Assembly (NCBI GenBank): GCA_029259355.1
Contig: JAPDIZ010000002.1
Location: forward strand, 248,001 to 312,000
DNA: 64,000 nucleotides
Direction of reading: 5' to 3'
Source: Candidatus Bathyarchaeota archaeon
GTDB lineage: Archaea > Thermoproteota > Bathyarchaeia > JAPDIZ01
The number at the start of each line of letters is the position of its first letter. Within the stretch, counting starts at the first letter, position 1. Position numbers and translations under genes: made by a program. Below the pieces are notes generated by a model. The model was given only the letters and a program-made list of their open reading frames with translations, had not been told where the DNA came from and ran no database searches. Below, piece by piece: positions 41,015 through 49,718 of the stretch.

Positions 41015-41575
41015 GTGTTGGCTTTGCCCGTTTCGCGATACGAGGACTTGATGAGCGAGGTTGTGGAGAACGTAGCAAAGCTCGTGCTGGCATCGGCCAA
41101 AACCGCTCCAAAGGCTAGGGGAATAGATAGGCTGGTCTACGCGCTGATAACTGGGGGGGAAAAGGAGAAGCTCGCCGACCAGATGGAGGCGATGGCTGAG
41201 GAGAGGCCGATCTTCCCGAGGGATGCCAAGAACGTACGAGACTCGGATGCTGTGGTCGTAATCGGGTTAGCTGATGCTGAACCACTAGGGCTCGACTGCG
41301 GAGCTTGTGGCTTCCAAACGTGCGATGAGTTTTCGAAGGCGAAAAAAACGCAGGGGAGGTTTTTCCAAGGACCTCAGTGCATGATGCACCTGATCAACCT
41401 AGGCATAGCCATAGGATCGGCTGCAAAGACCGCTGGGGTCCTGAACGTGGACAACAGGGTGATGTTCACCATAGGAGCTGCGGCTATTAGAGCGGGGTTG
41501 GTGAAGGCGGAGGTGGCGTTTGGCATACCGCTCTCAACCACTGGAAAGAGCATATACTTCGATAGGCAGACGTAG
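41015..41575 (+). CDS. DUF2148 ferredoxin-domain protein
   Basis: A 186-residue protein of the DUF2148 family (COG4739). The cysteine cluster LDCGACGFQTCDEF near residue 95 with QCMMH about 25 residues later should bind an iron-sulfur cluster. The ends are alpha/beta (VVENVAKLVLASAKTAPKARGIDRL; VLNVDNRVMFTIGAAAIRAGL). Members are found in anaerobes and archaea and their role is unknown; some lie beside hydrogenase or metal-center genes. GTG at 41015 fits the leaderless promoter. The next gene starts 6 bases after its stop. Confidence 0.85.
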   Translation: MLALPVSRYEDLMSEVVENVAKLVLASAKTAPKARGIDRLVYALITGGEKEKLADQMEAMAEERPIFPRDAKNVRDSDAVVVIGLADAEPLGLDCGACGFQTCDEFSKAKKTQGRFFQGPQCMMHLINLGIAIGSAAKTAGVLNVDNRVMFTIGAAAIRAGLVKAEVAFGIPLSTTGKSIYFDRQT

Positions 41576-41581
41576 CGGACG

Positions 41582-42289
41582 ATGCCCACTAAGCTCGCTG
41601 CTCTTTTCTCTGGTGGAAAAGACTCCACTTATGCGCTCTGGTGGGGGCTTTGCCAAGGTTTTGAAGTAGCTTGCCTGCTATCGGTTTTCGTCGAATCACC
41701 TGAGTCGTGGATGTTCCACTACCCAAACCTGCACGTGGTTGAGTTGCAGGCAGAAGCCATCGGTACACCGCTGCTGAAGATATGGTCAATGGGGGAGAAG
41801 GAGAGAGAGCTTGAGGACTTGAAGCGAGGGATGGCGGAGGCTGTTGAGCGATACGGCGTAGAGGGCGTGGTTTCAGGAGCGTTGGCGAGCGAGTACCAGA
41901 GGTGCAGAATTGATCGCCTATGCGAAGAGCTGGGCTTGATGCACCTCTCACCTCTTTGGCACAAAGATATGCGCAGCCTCCTCAGAGAGTTCGTGGAAGA
42001 GGGGTTTGAGGCGATAATAACCTCTGTTTCGGCTTATGGCATGGACGAGAAGTGGCTTGGCAGAGGGATAGACCACCAGTGCGTCGAAGACCTGATCAAG
42101 CTAAACCGAAGATATGGGATACACCTCGGAGGAGAGGGTGGGGAGTTTGAGACGCTTGTGCTTGACGCCCCGTTTTTCCGGAAGCGCGTTGTAATCGAGC
42201 GATGTAGGCGCGTTTGGAGGAGAGACTCTGGATACTTGCTTGTGGAAAAAGCCTACTTAGCCGAAAAAACCTCTTCACAAACCTCTTGA
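41582..42289 (+). CDS. Diphthine-ammonia ligase-like ATPase (Dph6 family)
   Basis: A 235-residue ATP pyrophosphatase of the Dph6/MJ0570 family: LFSGGKDSTYALWWG (PP-loop), VSGALASEYQRCRIDRLCEELGL, and the HLGGEGGEFETLVLDAPFF signature. In eukaryotes Dph6 amidates diphthine on elongation factor 2; archaeal EF2 also carries diphthamide, so that role is likely. The protein starts with ATG 6 bases after the DUF2148 gene. Its last 37 bases overlap the end of the convergent amidohydrolase gene. Confidence 0.88.
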   Translation: MPTKLAALFSGGKDSTYALWWGLCQGFEVACLLSVFVESPESWMFHYPNLHVVELQAEAIGTPLLKIWSMGEKERELEDLKRGMAEAVERYGVEGVVSGALASEYQRCRIDRLCEELGLMHLSPLWHKDMRSLLREFVEEGFEAIITSVSAYGMDEKWLGRGIDHQCVEDLIKLNRRYGIHLGGEGGEFETLVLDAPFFRKRVVIERCRRVWRRDSGYLLVEKAYLAEKTSSQTS

Positions 42290-43563
42290 AGCTTTGCGAA
42301 AACCTCATCCTCATCCACCGTAAGCACTTTACCTCCTCTCATCACAAAAACGCCGTCTACCAAAAGCGTGTCCACCGCTCCATAGGGTGGAGAGTAGACT
42401 ATGTGGGAAACTAAGTGTTTGCCGCTTAACACGGGGGAATATCCCGCTTTGCTGAGATCGATTAGAGCGATGTCAGCTCTTGCTCCAACGCGTATCTCCC
42501 CTATCTTGCCCGACAAGCCCAACGCCTCAGCTCCATTAACGGTGGCCATGTCCAAAACCACCTGAGCTCCGCATGCAGCGGCGTTCCATAGGTGATGCTT
42601 GGAGAGAAGCGAGCAAAACTTCATCACCTCGTACATGTTTAGGGAGTTGCTGCTTCCCGCTCCATCGGTCCCTAGCGAAACCACTACGCCATTTTCCACC
42701 ATCTCGTGAACGGGAGCTGTTCCACCGATAGCCAGCTTCATGTTCGATGTTGGACAGTGGCAAACTCTTGCTTCCCTTTCCGCGAGTAGCTTGACCTCGC
42801 GCATCGTCAGCCACACACAGTGCACAGCCACAAGCCAACGACCCAACGCCCCTAAGTTATCCAAGTACTCAACCTCTCTAACCCCCCTACTCTTCTCAAA
42901 ATCCGCTTGCTCACGCCTAGTCTCTGCAACGTGCATGGTTAATGGGATTGAGTAGCGCTTGGCTAAGTCAACGCAGCGAAGCAGAGCATCTTCTTCGCAT
43001 TTGTATAGAGAGTGGGGAGCTATAGCTGGCGAGATCCTCGGGTTTTTGAGAGCTTGGACCTCCCTAACGAACTTCTCGGCGTTGGAGATTTGTTGGGAAA
43101 GCTCTCCAAACCGCGGGTCTTCCATTACGCCGTAACCAATCACCCCCCTAAGCCCAGCATCCGACACAGCCCTAACAGCCTCTCTTGGGAAGAGGTAGGC
43201 ATCGAAGACGGCGGATACTCCGGATCTGATGAGCTCGACGCATCCAGCTAGCGCTCCCATGTACGCCGCATCCCTCGTTAGCTTGGGTTCGAGCTCTTGG
43301 GAAACGTAGCCTATCCACTCCCAAAAGCCTAGGTCGTCAGCAAGTCCGCGGATGCAGCAAGCTCCTAGGTGGCAGTGTGCATTTACGAGAGCTGGAACGG
43401 CTGCCAAACGGCTACAGTCAACAACCTCATCTCCGCCGTCTACCTCCTTATCCACGTCGATGATTTCACCATCTTCGATGGCTATGGAAGCGTTTCTAAG
43501 GACACGCCTTTCACCGTCCTGAGTCACCACGTACCTGCAATTCCTCAAGACTACGTCCACCAA
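42253..43563 (-). CDS. MTA/SAH deaminase-type amidohydrolase
   Basis: A 436-residue amidohydrolase of the TrzA/MtaD group. Metal ligands are seen in NAHCHLG, HVAET and GTDGAGSSNSL, with VHCVWL and CHCPTSNMKL between. Family members deaminate S-adenosylhomocysteine, methylthioadenosine or 5'-deoxyadenosine. The divergent neighbour encodes a SAM hydrolase that releases adenosine, so salvage of SAM-derived nucleosides fits. The start is TTG 43563 or GTG 43560. It overlaps the Dph6-like gene by 37 bases at its 3' end. Confidence 0.88.
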   Translation of the reverse strand: MVDVVLRNCRYVVTQDGERRVLRNASIAIEDGEIIDVDKEVDGGDEVVDCSRLAAVPALVNAHCHLGACCIRGLADDLGFWEWIGYVSQELEPKLTRDAAYMGALAGCVELIRSGVSAVFDAYLFPREAVRAVSDAGLRGVIGYGVMEDPRFGELSQQISNAEKFVREVQALKNPRISPAIAPHSLYKCEEDALLRCVDLAKRYSIPLTMHVAETRREQADFEKSRGVREVEYLDNLGALGRWLVAVHCVWLTMREVKLLAEREARVCHCPTSNMKLAIGGTAPVHEMVENGVVVSLGTDGAGSSNSLNMYEVMKFCSLLSKHHLWNAAACGAQVVLDMATVNGAEALGLSGKIGEIRVGARADIALIDLSKAGYSPVLSGKHLVSHIVYSPPYGAVDTLLVDGVFVMRGGKVLTVDEDEVFAKLQEVCEEVFSAK

Positions 43564-43616
43564 GCTAGACCTCTCCCGCAGACAAGCTCATATCCTACGG
43601 GTGGAGCAAAAAGGCT

Positions 43617-44420
43617 GTGGGTGCTACCTTGGTAATCACGCTGCTAACCGACTTCGGGCTTAGAGACCCCTACGTTGCTGAGATGAAAGCCGTTATCCTC
43701 TCCATAAACCCCTCAGCCACTATAGTGGACATAACACACCTCGTTGAGCCGTTCAACGTCAGGATGGGGGCGTTTCTCCTAGCCTCTGCTTACAGGTATT
43801 TCCCGAAGGGCTCGATACACGTCGGCGTGGTAGACCCAGGCGTTGGTGGTCGAAGACGACCTCTACTGATAAAGTCGAGAAATTACGCGTTCATCGGTCC
43901 AGATAACGGCCTCTTAGCGCTTGCTGCCAAGCTCGACGGGGTTGAGGAAGCCTACGAGATTACCAACCCGAGGCTTATGCTTCCCGAAGTGTCGAAGACT
44001 TTTCACGGCAGAGACATCTTTGCGCCAGTAGCTGCTCACCTCTCGCTTGGCGTGGAGCCCTCTGAGGTTGGGGAGCGCGTTCAAAGCTTCAAAGAGCCTA
44101 GCTTCGCTCGTCCGCGGCTAGAGGGCAGCCGACTTCTCGGGGAGGTTTTGTACATCGACAACTTCGGCAACGTTGTCACAAACATCGCTGAAGAACTCGT
44201 CAAGGAGCTCGGAGCTAAAGCGGGAGACGAGCTATCGATTCAAGTTGGTGAATGTGAGTTTAGGTGCAGGTTCGTTAAGTACTATTCGATGGGTGAGCCG
44301 GGGGAGCTCCTTTCGCTCGTCGGAAGCCACGGCTTTTTGGAAATCTCCGTCAACCTAGGCAAAGCGTCTGAGAGAGTGGGGGCTAAGCTGGGAGACCTAG
44401 TGGCAGTTGAGCGCTTTTAG
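43617..44420 (+). CDS. S-adenosylmethionine hydrolase/chlorinase-like DUF62 protein
   Basis: A 267-residue protein of the DUF62 family, related to SAM chlorinase and fluorinase but in archaea using water to split SAM into adenosine and methionine. Motifs seen: LLTDFGLRDPYVAEMKAVI, GVVDPGVGG, IGPDNGLLA, TFHGRDIFAPVAAHLS and YIDNFGNVVTNI. The trimer-interface C-terminal domain is complete. GTG at 43617 or TTG at 43629 could be the start. A CTCATATCC near 43587 may be its TATA box. It is divergent from the deaminase gene by 53 bases. Confidence 0.9.
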   Translation: MGATLVITLLTDFGLRDPYVAEMKAVILSINPSATIVDITHLVEPFNVRMGAFLLASAYRYFPKGSIHVGVVDPGVGGRRRPLLIKSRNYAFIGPDNGLLALAAKLDGVEEAYEITNPRLMLPEVSKTFHGRDIFAPVAAHLSLGVEPSEVGERVQSFKEPSFARPRLEGSRLLGEVLYIDNFGNVVTNIAEELVKELGAKAGDELSIQVGECEFRCRFVKYYSMGEPGELLSLVGSHGFLEISVNLGKASERVGAKLGDLVAVERF

Positions 44421-44479
44421 TCGCGAAACCTATTTACCCTCAGCTACACCAACTATGTCGGAATCCGTAGGTGGGGTTG

Positions 44480-46168
44480 TTGACTAAATACATTTTCACC
44501 ACCGGAGGCGTGCTGTCGAGCGTTGGCAAGGGAACAGTCACTGCCTCTGTGGGCAAAATTCTTCAGGTAAGGGGGTTCTCCGTCTCCGCCGTCAAGATTG
44601 ATCCCTATCTGAACTGTGACGCTGGCACCATGAACCCGTATCAGCACGGCGAGGTCTACGTTACTGAAGATGGGGGCGAGATGGACTTAGACTTAGGCAC
44701 TTACGAGCGCTTCCTCGACATCAACCTTTCTAGAGAAAACAACATCACCACGGGCCAAATCTACCTAACCGTCATCGAGCGCGAGAGAAAGGGGGAGTAC
44801 CTCGGCCAATGCGTCCAGATAATCCCCCACATAACCACTGAGATCAAGCGGAGGATAAAGGAGGCTGCTAAGCGAGCTGGCGTCGAGATTCTGCTAGTAG
44901 AAGTTGGTGGAACTGTGGGAGACATCGAGGGGCTGCCGTTTTTAGAAGCGATTAGGCAGATGAGGCTAGAAGAGGGCTACATGAACACGCTGTTCATCCA
45001 CGTAGCCCTAGTCCCCTACCTAGAGGCTACTGGAGAGTACAAGACAAAGCCCGTTCAGCACAGCGTTCAGGAGCTTAGGAGAATAGGCATTCAGCCAGAT
45101 ATCATTGTAGCGAGAGCTCGTGAAGCGATTTCGGGAGAGCCTAGGAGGAAGATAGCGCTCTTCGGCAGCGTAGACGATAGGGCAGTCTTCTTCTCCCCAA
45201 ACGTAGAGTCCATCTACCAGCTTCCGCTAGTCCTCGACGAACAGGGCTTGGGAGACTTCATCTGCGAGAGGCTTGGGCTTCCGAAGCGGAAGCCAGACTG
45301 GAGTTCATGGGAAGCCATCGCTAACTCGATGACGAAGGGGGATCAGGTGGTGAGGATCGCTATGTGCGGCAAGTACGCTAAGCTAGCGGATAGCTACCTA
45401 AGCGTAAACGAAGCGCTCAAGCACGCCGCCGCCTACTGCGGAGCAAAGGTCGAGATAAGCTGGTTGGAGACCGAGAAGTTTGAGCAAGACCCAAGCTCTC
45501 TAAAGAAGCTCCTCGAGTACGACGGTGTGTTGGTGCCCGGAGGCTTTGGGTCGAGAGGTGCTGAGGGGAAGATAATGGCCATAGAGTTTGCAAGAAAAAA
45601 CGACATACCGTTTCTGGGCATATGCTTCGGCTTCCAGCTAGCAATAGTCGAGTTTGCGAGAAACGTGGTTGGGCTTGAGAAGGCCAACTCGACAGAGGTA
45701 GACCCCGACACCCCGCACCCCGTCGTGGACTTACTTCCCGAGCAGCGCGGAATATCCGAGCTTGGTGGGACCATGAGGCTTGGGGCCGAGCCGGTGCTGG
45801 TGATGCCCAACACACTCGCTCACACGCTGTATGGGAGGGAGGTGATCTACGAGCGGCACCGCCACAGGTACGAGGTAAGCCCGGAGTACAGGGAAGCCAT
45901 CGAGTCTAAGGGAATGGTGTTTTCGGGGCTCTGCGTAAGAGGGGTTAGGGCAGAGATACTAGAACTACCGGATCGGTACTTCTTCTTCGCTACTCAGTAC
46001 CACCCTGAGTTCAAGTCGAGACCTGGGAAGCCCGACCCAGCCTTCTATGGCTTCATAAAGGCAGCATTATGCAAAAAAGCTGGTAAGCCTAAACCAGACT
46101 TCTCAGATCCTCCGAGAGACTACGCCGCAGCGTACACAGCCTTCGGCAGACGAGTTCAAAAACGCTAG
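44480..46168 (+). CDS. pyrG: CTP synthase
   Basis: Converts UTP to CTP with glutamine. The 562 residues have the synthetase domain (TKYIFTTGGVLSSVGKG, DPYLNCDAGTMNP, GGTVGDIE) and a C-terminal glutaminase domain with the nucleophile in GICFGFQLA and the His-Glu pair in YHPEFKSRP. The TTG at 44480 gives the standard MTKYIF start and lies behind GGTGGGG; GTG 44471 would lack a ribosome site. A short ATG ORF (44455-44487) overlaps the start in another frame. Confidence 0.95.
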   Translation: MTKYIFTTGGVLSSVGKGTVTASVGKILQVRGFSVSAVKIDPYLNCDAGTMNPYQHGEVYVTEDGGEMDLDLGTYERFLDINLSRENNITTGQIYLTVIERERKGEYLGQCVQIIPHITTEIKRRIKEAAKRAGVEILLVEVGGTVGDIEGLPFLEAIRQMRLEEGYMNTLFIHVALVPYLEATGEYKTKPVQHSVQELRRIGIQPDIIVARAREAISGEPRRKIALFGSVDDRAVFFSPNVESIYQLPLVLDEQGLGDFICERLGLPKRKPDWSSWEAIANSMTKGDQVVRIAMCGKYAKLADSYLSVNEALKHAAAYCGAKVEISWLETEKFEQDPSSLKKLLEYDGVLVPGGFGSRGAEGKIMAIEFARKNDIPFLGICFGFQLAIVEFARNVVGLEKANSTEVDPDTPHPVVDLLPEQRGISELGGTMRLGAEPVLVMPNTLAHTLYGREVIYERHRHRYEVSPEYREAIESKGMVFSGLCVRGVRAEILELPDRYFFFATQYHPEFKSRPGKPDPAFYGFIKAALCKKAGKPKPDFSDPPRDYAAAYTAFGRRVQKR

Positions 46169-46614
46169 ATGTCTATCGAGTGCTTCTCCTTTATCGTCCT
46201 CAACACGATCATCGTCTGCGTAGAGACCACGCCATCGATGGAACCCACTTGGTCAAGCACCCGAGCGAGCTGGCTCATGTCTGTAGTCCTTATCTTCGAA
46301 ACAGCGTAGAACTCCCCGGTTACGTCGTAGAGCTCGTAGACCTCGTTGATCGACGCTAGCTTCTCCAGCACAGAAGCGTACTTGGAGGGGTCTGCTCTTA
46401 TGCATATTATGGCGGTAAGCCCCTTCCCAACGGCTTCGGGGGATACGTGAGCATAGAAGCCCTTGATAACCCCCTCTTCCCTAAGCCTCCTCACCCTAAG
46501 GTGTATGGTTCCCTCGCTTACGCCGAGTCGCCTAGCTATCTCGGAGAAAGGAGTTCTCGCGTTTTCTTGCAGGATGGAGAGTATCTTGCGGTCTAGCTCA
46601 TCAAGCGCTACCAC
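46165..46614 (-). CDS. Lrp/AsnC family transcriptional regulator
   Basis: A 149-residue regulator. Residues 4-55 form the AsnC-type helix-turn-helix (LDELDRKILSILQENARTPFSEIARRLGVSEGTIHLRVRRL), and 65-140 the ligand-binding RAM domain (ITAIICIRADPSKYASVLEKL, VYELYDVTGEFYAV). Such proteins form octamers and respond to amino acids. GTG at 46614 is the start. It lies between pyrG and a metal transporter and is divergent from the transporter, so it may control it, but no operator was identified. Its stop shares CTAG with the pyrG stop. Confidence 0.92.
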   Translation of the reverse strand: MVALDELDRKILSILQENARTPFSEIARRLGVSEGTIHLRVRRLREEGVIKGFYAHVSPEAVGKGLTAIICIRADPSKYASVLEKLASINEVYELYDVTGEFYAVSKIRTTDMSQLARVLDQVGSIDGVVSTQTMIVLRTIKEKHSIDI

Positions 46615-46773
46615 GGTGGCATGCCCCTTCTGCTGACCACCTCAAGGCAGAGATTTGGCTTGCGGATGCTAAAAGCGTTGCTAAATGGGCAAATTCCTTA
46701 ATAACCTCGGCGACCAAGTCCTCCAGTTGGGAGCTGGGGGTAGTCAGAGACGGAGGTTGCCGGCAAAACACCC

Positions 46774-47754
46774 TTGCTTATCTTGTTTTTCTGCTTGCTC
46801 CTCCCAACCCCCAACCAGCTCCAACCTAGCAACCAGCTTGTTGTGGTAGCTTCTGTGGATACGCTAGCCATGATTGTGAGAGAGGTTTGTGGGAAGAGGG
46901 CTGATGTCTACTCACTCGTAGAGGCTGGGAAAGACCCTCACTTAGCTCAGCTGACGCCCTCGATGGTGGAAGAGTTCTCTAAAGCAGTTCTCTTCGTGAG
47001 CACCGGCCACCTAACCGTCGAGGATAAGTTCGTGGAATCGGTTGCTCGCCCAGCTGGCATGGAGGTGGTGTCGCTCCAAGACTACTTGGCGGAGGGAGCA
47101 AAGCTCTCGAAGCTTCCAGGAGTATCCGGGAAGAACCTCCACGGGTACTGGCTCGAGCCCGACAACGCTATCGCGATAGCTTGGGCTGTTGCCCACCGAA
47201 TGTCCACCATCGACCCTGAGAACCAAAGCTACTACTTAGGGAGAGCAAAGCTTTTTGAGGAGAGGGTTGGGGAGCTGAAGGAGTTGCTGGCTGCGACATC
47301 TGCTGAGCTTGACCTCGAGGGAGCCGGAGCCGTTGTTTGCTTGCCAGCAGAGGCTTACTGGGCAGAGGCGTTGGGGATGAACGTAGTTGAGGTTTTGAAG
47401 AGCGAGGAGCACGTAACGCCCAGTCCTGAGAAGATCAGCCGAATCGCGAGCTTGGCTAAGGAGGGGAAAATAAGGTACGTAATCGCCTCCGACATGGCAT
47501 ACTCGCTCATGGGAGAATACATCGAGCAAATATCCTCCACCACGGGGCTGAGAGTGATCAGGATCTCCGTCTTTTGCTCCTCCACCAAGTACTACACAGA
47601 CTATTTGGCCTACAACGCGGGATTGGTGAGGGCAAGCGCGAAAACATCTTCTCTCTCAGAAACCACTCTGTCCGCGCCAGCCGCGTTCTCGATAGCTGTG
47701 CTATCTGCTCTCGTGGTGATAGAGGCTTGGGCTCTTCTGAGGAGGAGGGAGTAA
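46774..47754 (+). CDS. Zn/Mn ABC transporter substrate-binding protein
   Basis: A 326-residue cluster A-I (ZnuA/TroA) binding protein. The N-terminus is a signal sequence (MLILFFCLLLPTPNQ), and a hydrophobic span near residues 297-318 with a final RRRE anchors the C-terminus in the membrane, which is common in archaea. Metal ligands are probably the histidines in GKDPHLAQLTPS, STGHLTVED and NLHGYW. There is no histidine-rich loop, so manganese or iron is as likely as zinc. TTG at 46774 is the start. An AT-rich CCTTAATAACC near 46695 may be the promoter. Confidence 0.87.
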   Translation: MLILFFCLLLPTPNQLQPSNQLVVVASVDTLAMIVREVCGKRADVYSLVEAGKDPHLAQLTPSMVEEFSKAVLFVSTGHLTVEDKFVESVARPAGMEVVSLQDYLAEGAKLSKLPGVSGKNLHGYWLEPDNAIAIAWAVAHRMSTIDPENQSYYLGRAKLFEERVGELKELLAATSAELDLEGAGAVVCLPAEAYWAEALGMNVVEVLKSEEHVTPSPEKISRIASLAKEGKIRYVIASDMAYSLMGEYIEQISSTTGLRVIRISVFCSSTKYYTDYLAYNAGLVRASAKTSSLSETTLSAPAAFSIAVLSALVVIEAWALLRRRE

Positions 47755-48545
47755 TGGGCTCGGAACACCCCGTCATCGAGATGAACTCGCTTTGGGTAGT
47801 CTACGACCACACGCACCCAGCGCTCGTAGATGTCTCGGTTGTAGTCGATAAACCAGAGTTCATAATTGTCATAGGACCCAATGGAGCGGGAAAAACCACC
47901 TTGCTCAAGGTGTTGCTGGGGATGATAAAGCCCACTAAGGGTTGGGCAAGGGTCTTTGGCTTTGACGTGGTTAGAGAAGCTGAGGAGATTAGGAGGCTAA
48001 CTGGTTACGTTCCCCAGCGAGATATCATAAACTTCGAGGTTCCGCTGTCGGTTAAGGATGTAGTCCTCATGGGGCTGTTGCCCAAGAAGCGCATTCCCCG
48101 CATACCTTCTTCAAGCGATTTGAAGAGGGTTGAGGAAGCTCTGGAGTTCGTTGGAATGGGTGACTTGTGGGAGGAGAAGTTCTCAGATCTCTCCGGAGGC
48201 CAGCAGCAGAGGGTGCTGCTTGCGAGAGCGCTAGTGTCTGAGCCAAAGCTTCTCCTCCTCGACGAGCCGCTTTCAGCAGTTGATGTAGCCTCACAAGACG
48301 CAATACTCAGAATACTGAGGCACTTGCGCGAAGAGGGAACAACCATCGTGATGGTTTCACACGACATCAACCCAGTGGTTGAGTACGTGGACAAGATCAT
48401 GCTCCTCAACAAGAGGGTGGTAGCCTATGGAACGCCAAGCGAGGTCATCCGCGAAGAGGTGTTTTCCGAGGCCTATGGCTACAAGGTCAAGATAATCGAG
48501 CACGCGGGTGTGTGTTACGCCATAACTGGAGATGTCCACGCATAG
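47754..48545 (+). CDS. Zn/Mn ABC transporter ATPase
   Basis: A 263-residue ATPase with Walker A GPNGAGKTT, Q-loop VPQRD, signature LSGGQQQRVLLARAL, Walker B LLLLDEP and switch VSHD, all normal. It fits ZnuC/TroB-type proteins (GYVPQRDIINFEVPLSVKDVVLMG). ATG at 47754 shares its A with the TAA stop of the binding-protein gene (TAATG), so translation is coupled; the frame is open 60 codons further upstream but that part is a shadow of the binding-protein gene. Confidence 0.92.
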   Translation: MGSEHPVIEMNSLWVVYDHTHPALVDVSVVVDKPEFIIVIGPNGAGKTTLLKVLLGMIKPTKGWARVFGFDVVREAEEIRRLTGYVPQRDIINFEVPLSVKDVVLMGLLPKKRIPRIPSSSDLKRVEEALEFVGMGDLWEEKFSDLSGGQQQRVLLARALVSEPKLLLLDEPLSAVDVASQDAILRILRHLREEGTTIVMVSHDINPVVEYVDKIMLLNKRVVAYGTPSEVIREEVFSEAYGYKVKIIEHAGVCYAITGDVHA

Positions 48546-48554
48546 GGGGCTAGT

Positions 48555-49376
48555 GTGTTGATAGGCTACATCGTCCTCAGAGCAGCTCTCGGACTTGCGC
48601 TCATAGCAGCTCTGTCAGCGCTCGCAGGAACCTTCGCCGTCCTCCGAGGGCTATCCTTCATCGTAGCAGGCGTCGCCCACGCCGCCTTGGGAGGAGCAGC
48701 CCTAGGAGTCTTCCTCTCATCGTCTGGAATACTGCCATTCGATGCATCTCTGTATGGAGCGATTGGGGCGGGGCTGCTGCTCGCGCTAACAGCTGCGTAC
48801 GTAGGCGAGCGGGGGGCTGTGGGGGAGATGGAGACAGCTATCGGGGTGGCTTTCGCCCTAGCTATGTGCGTAGCCGTCTTCTTCATGTACTACATACCCC
48901 CGGAGCAGGCGCCTAAGATTTGGGGCTTCCTCGTAGGCGACGTGATGCTGCTGACCGACAGCGATGTGCTCTTGCTCCTCTGCATAACGCTTGCCTGGCT
49001 AGCCATGGTCGCTCTCTTCCACAGAGAGTTTACCTACATAGTGTTTGACATAGAGGGAGCTGAGGCGCATGGGCTTAGCGTTAGGAGGTATCACTACGCG
49101 CTTTTGCTCATGATCGCGCTATCGGTTACGGTTTCTACCAAGGCTATCGGAGCGATAATAGTCTACGCGGTGATGATCGCTCCCGTAGCAGCTGCCGCAA
49201 ACATATCGAGTAGCATGAAGAAAGTGTTTGGATATGGCTTCATATTCGCCTCAACAGCCTGCTTCTCAGGGCTGCTTCTGTCTCTAGTCTTGGACATATC
49301 CCCAAGCGCTGTCGCTGGGATAGTGTCCGCCTCGATCTACCTAACGACACTATTCATAAAGAAGGGGGTTAGGTGA
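48555..49376 (+). CDS. Zn/Mn ABC transporter permease
   Basis: A 273-residue ZnuB-family permease with about eight hydrophobic spans. Typical segments are VLRGLSFIVAGVAHAALGGAALGVFL near residue 30 and TKAIGAIIVYAVMIAPVAAAANIS near 195. The GTG at 48555 is followed by a TTG, either of which could be used. It is the last gene of the binding protein-ATPase-permease operon, about 10 bases after the ATPase stop. Metal specificity is not readable from the permease. Confidence 0.92.
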   Translation: MLIGYIVLRAALGLALIAALSALAGTFAVLRGLSFIVAGVAHAALGGAALGVFLSSSGILPFDASLYGAIGAGLLLALTAAYVGERGAVGEMETAIGVAFALAMCVAVFFMYYIPPEQAPKIWGFLVGDVMLLTDSDVLLLLCITLAWLAMVALFHREFTYIVFDIEGAEAHGLSVRRYHYALLLMIALSVTVSTKAIGAIIVYAVMIAPVAAAANISSSMKKVFGYGFIFASTACFSGLLLSLVLDISPSAVAGIVSASIYLTTLFIKKGVR

Positions 49377-49380
49377 GCGT

Positions 49381-49689
49381 TTAGGGTATGGAGAGCAGGT
49401 TTGCTTGAGAAAGCGCATTGAGTATCTCGACAAGCACAGGTTTGATCTCCTCGTGGCTGAGCTCAGTCCCCTCAGCAATGCGCTCAACCATGGTTTGGAC
49501 GGTGGTGTCGCCATCGCACATACTCCAAACTACGTAGGCGGCGAAAGAAACCACGTAAACCTTCTTAGACTCGTCTTCAGCGAGGTAAGCGCCATCTGGG
49601 CCAGCTGCTACCTCGTACCCCCTTTTGACGGGCTTTTTGCTCATCCAACTCTCTATCTCTTCCCCGCTCATCTCCTTAGGCTCAGACAT
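49381..49689 (-). CDS. PqqD-like small protein
   Basis: A 102-residue protein with a PqqD-type pattern in its C-terminal two thirds: KRGYEVAAGPDGAYLAEDESKKVYVVSFAAYVVWSMCDGDTTVQTMVERIA, where W-x-x-C-D-G-x-x-T-V is the usual core. PqqD proteins are peptide-binding partners of radical SAM enzymes that make RiPPs. No precursor peptide or RiPP cyclase is adjacent, so this one is an orphan and may do something else. The ATG at 49689 is preceded by GGAG. The region upstream holds two strong palindromes. Confidence 0.72.
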   Translation of the reverse strand: MSEPKEMSGEEIESWMSKKPVKRGYEVAAGPDGAYLAEDESKKVYVVSFAAYVVWSMCDGDTTVQTMVERIAEGTELSHEEIKPVLVEILNALSQANLLSIP

Positions 49690-49718
49690 GCTTTCTTATA
49701 CTCCTTCACGCTTTTGGG

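Noticed and set aside
47574-47753. 60-codon upstream extension of the metal ABC ATPase
   Set aside because: It lies inside the binding-protein gene in another frame and the TAATG junction gives the normal start.
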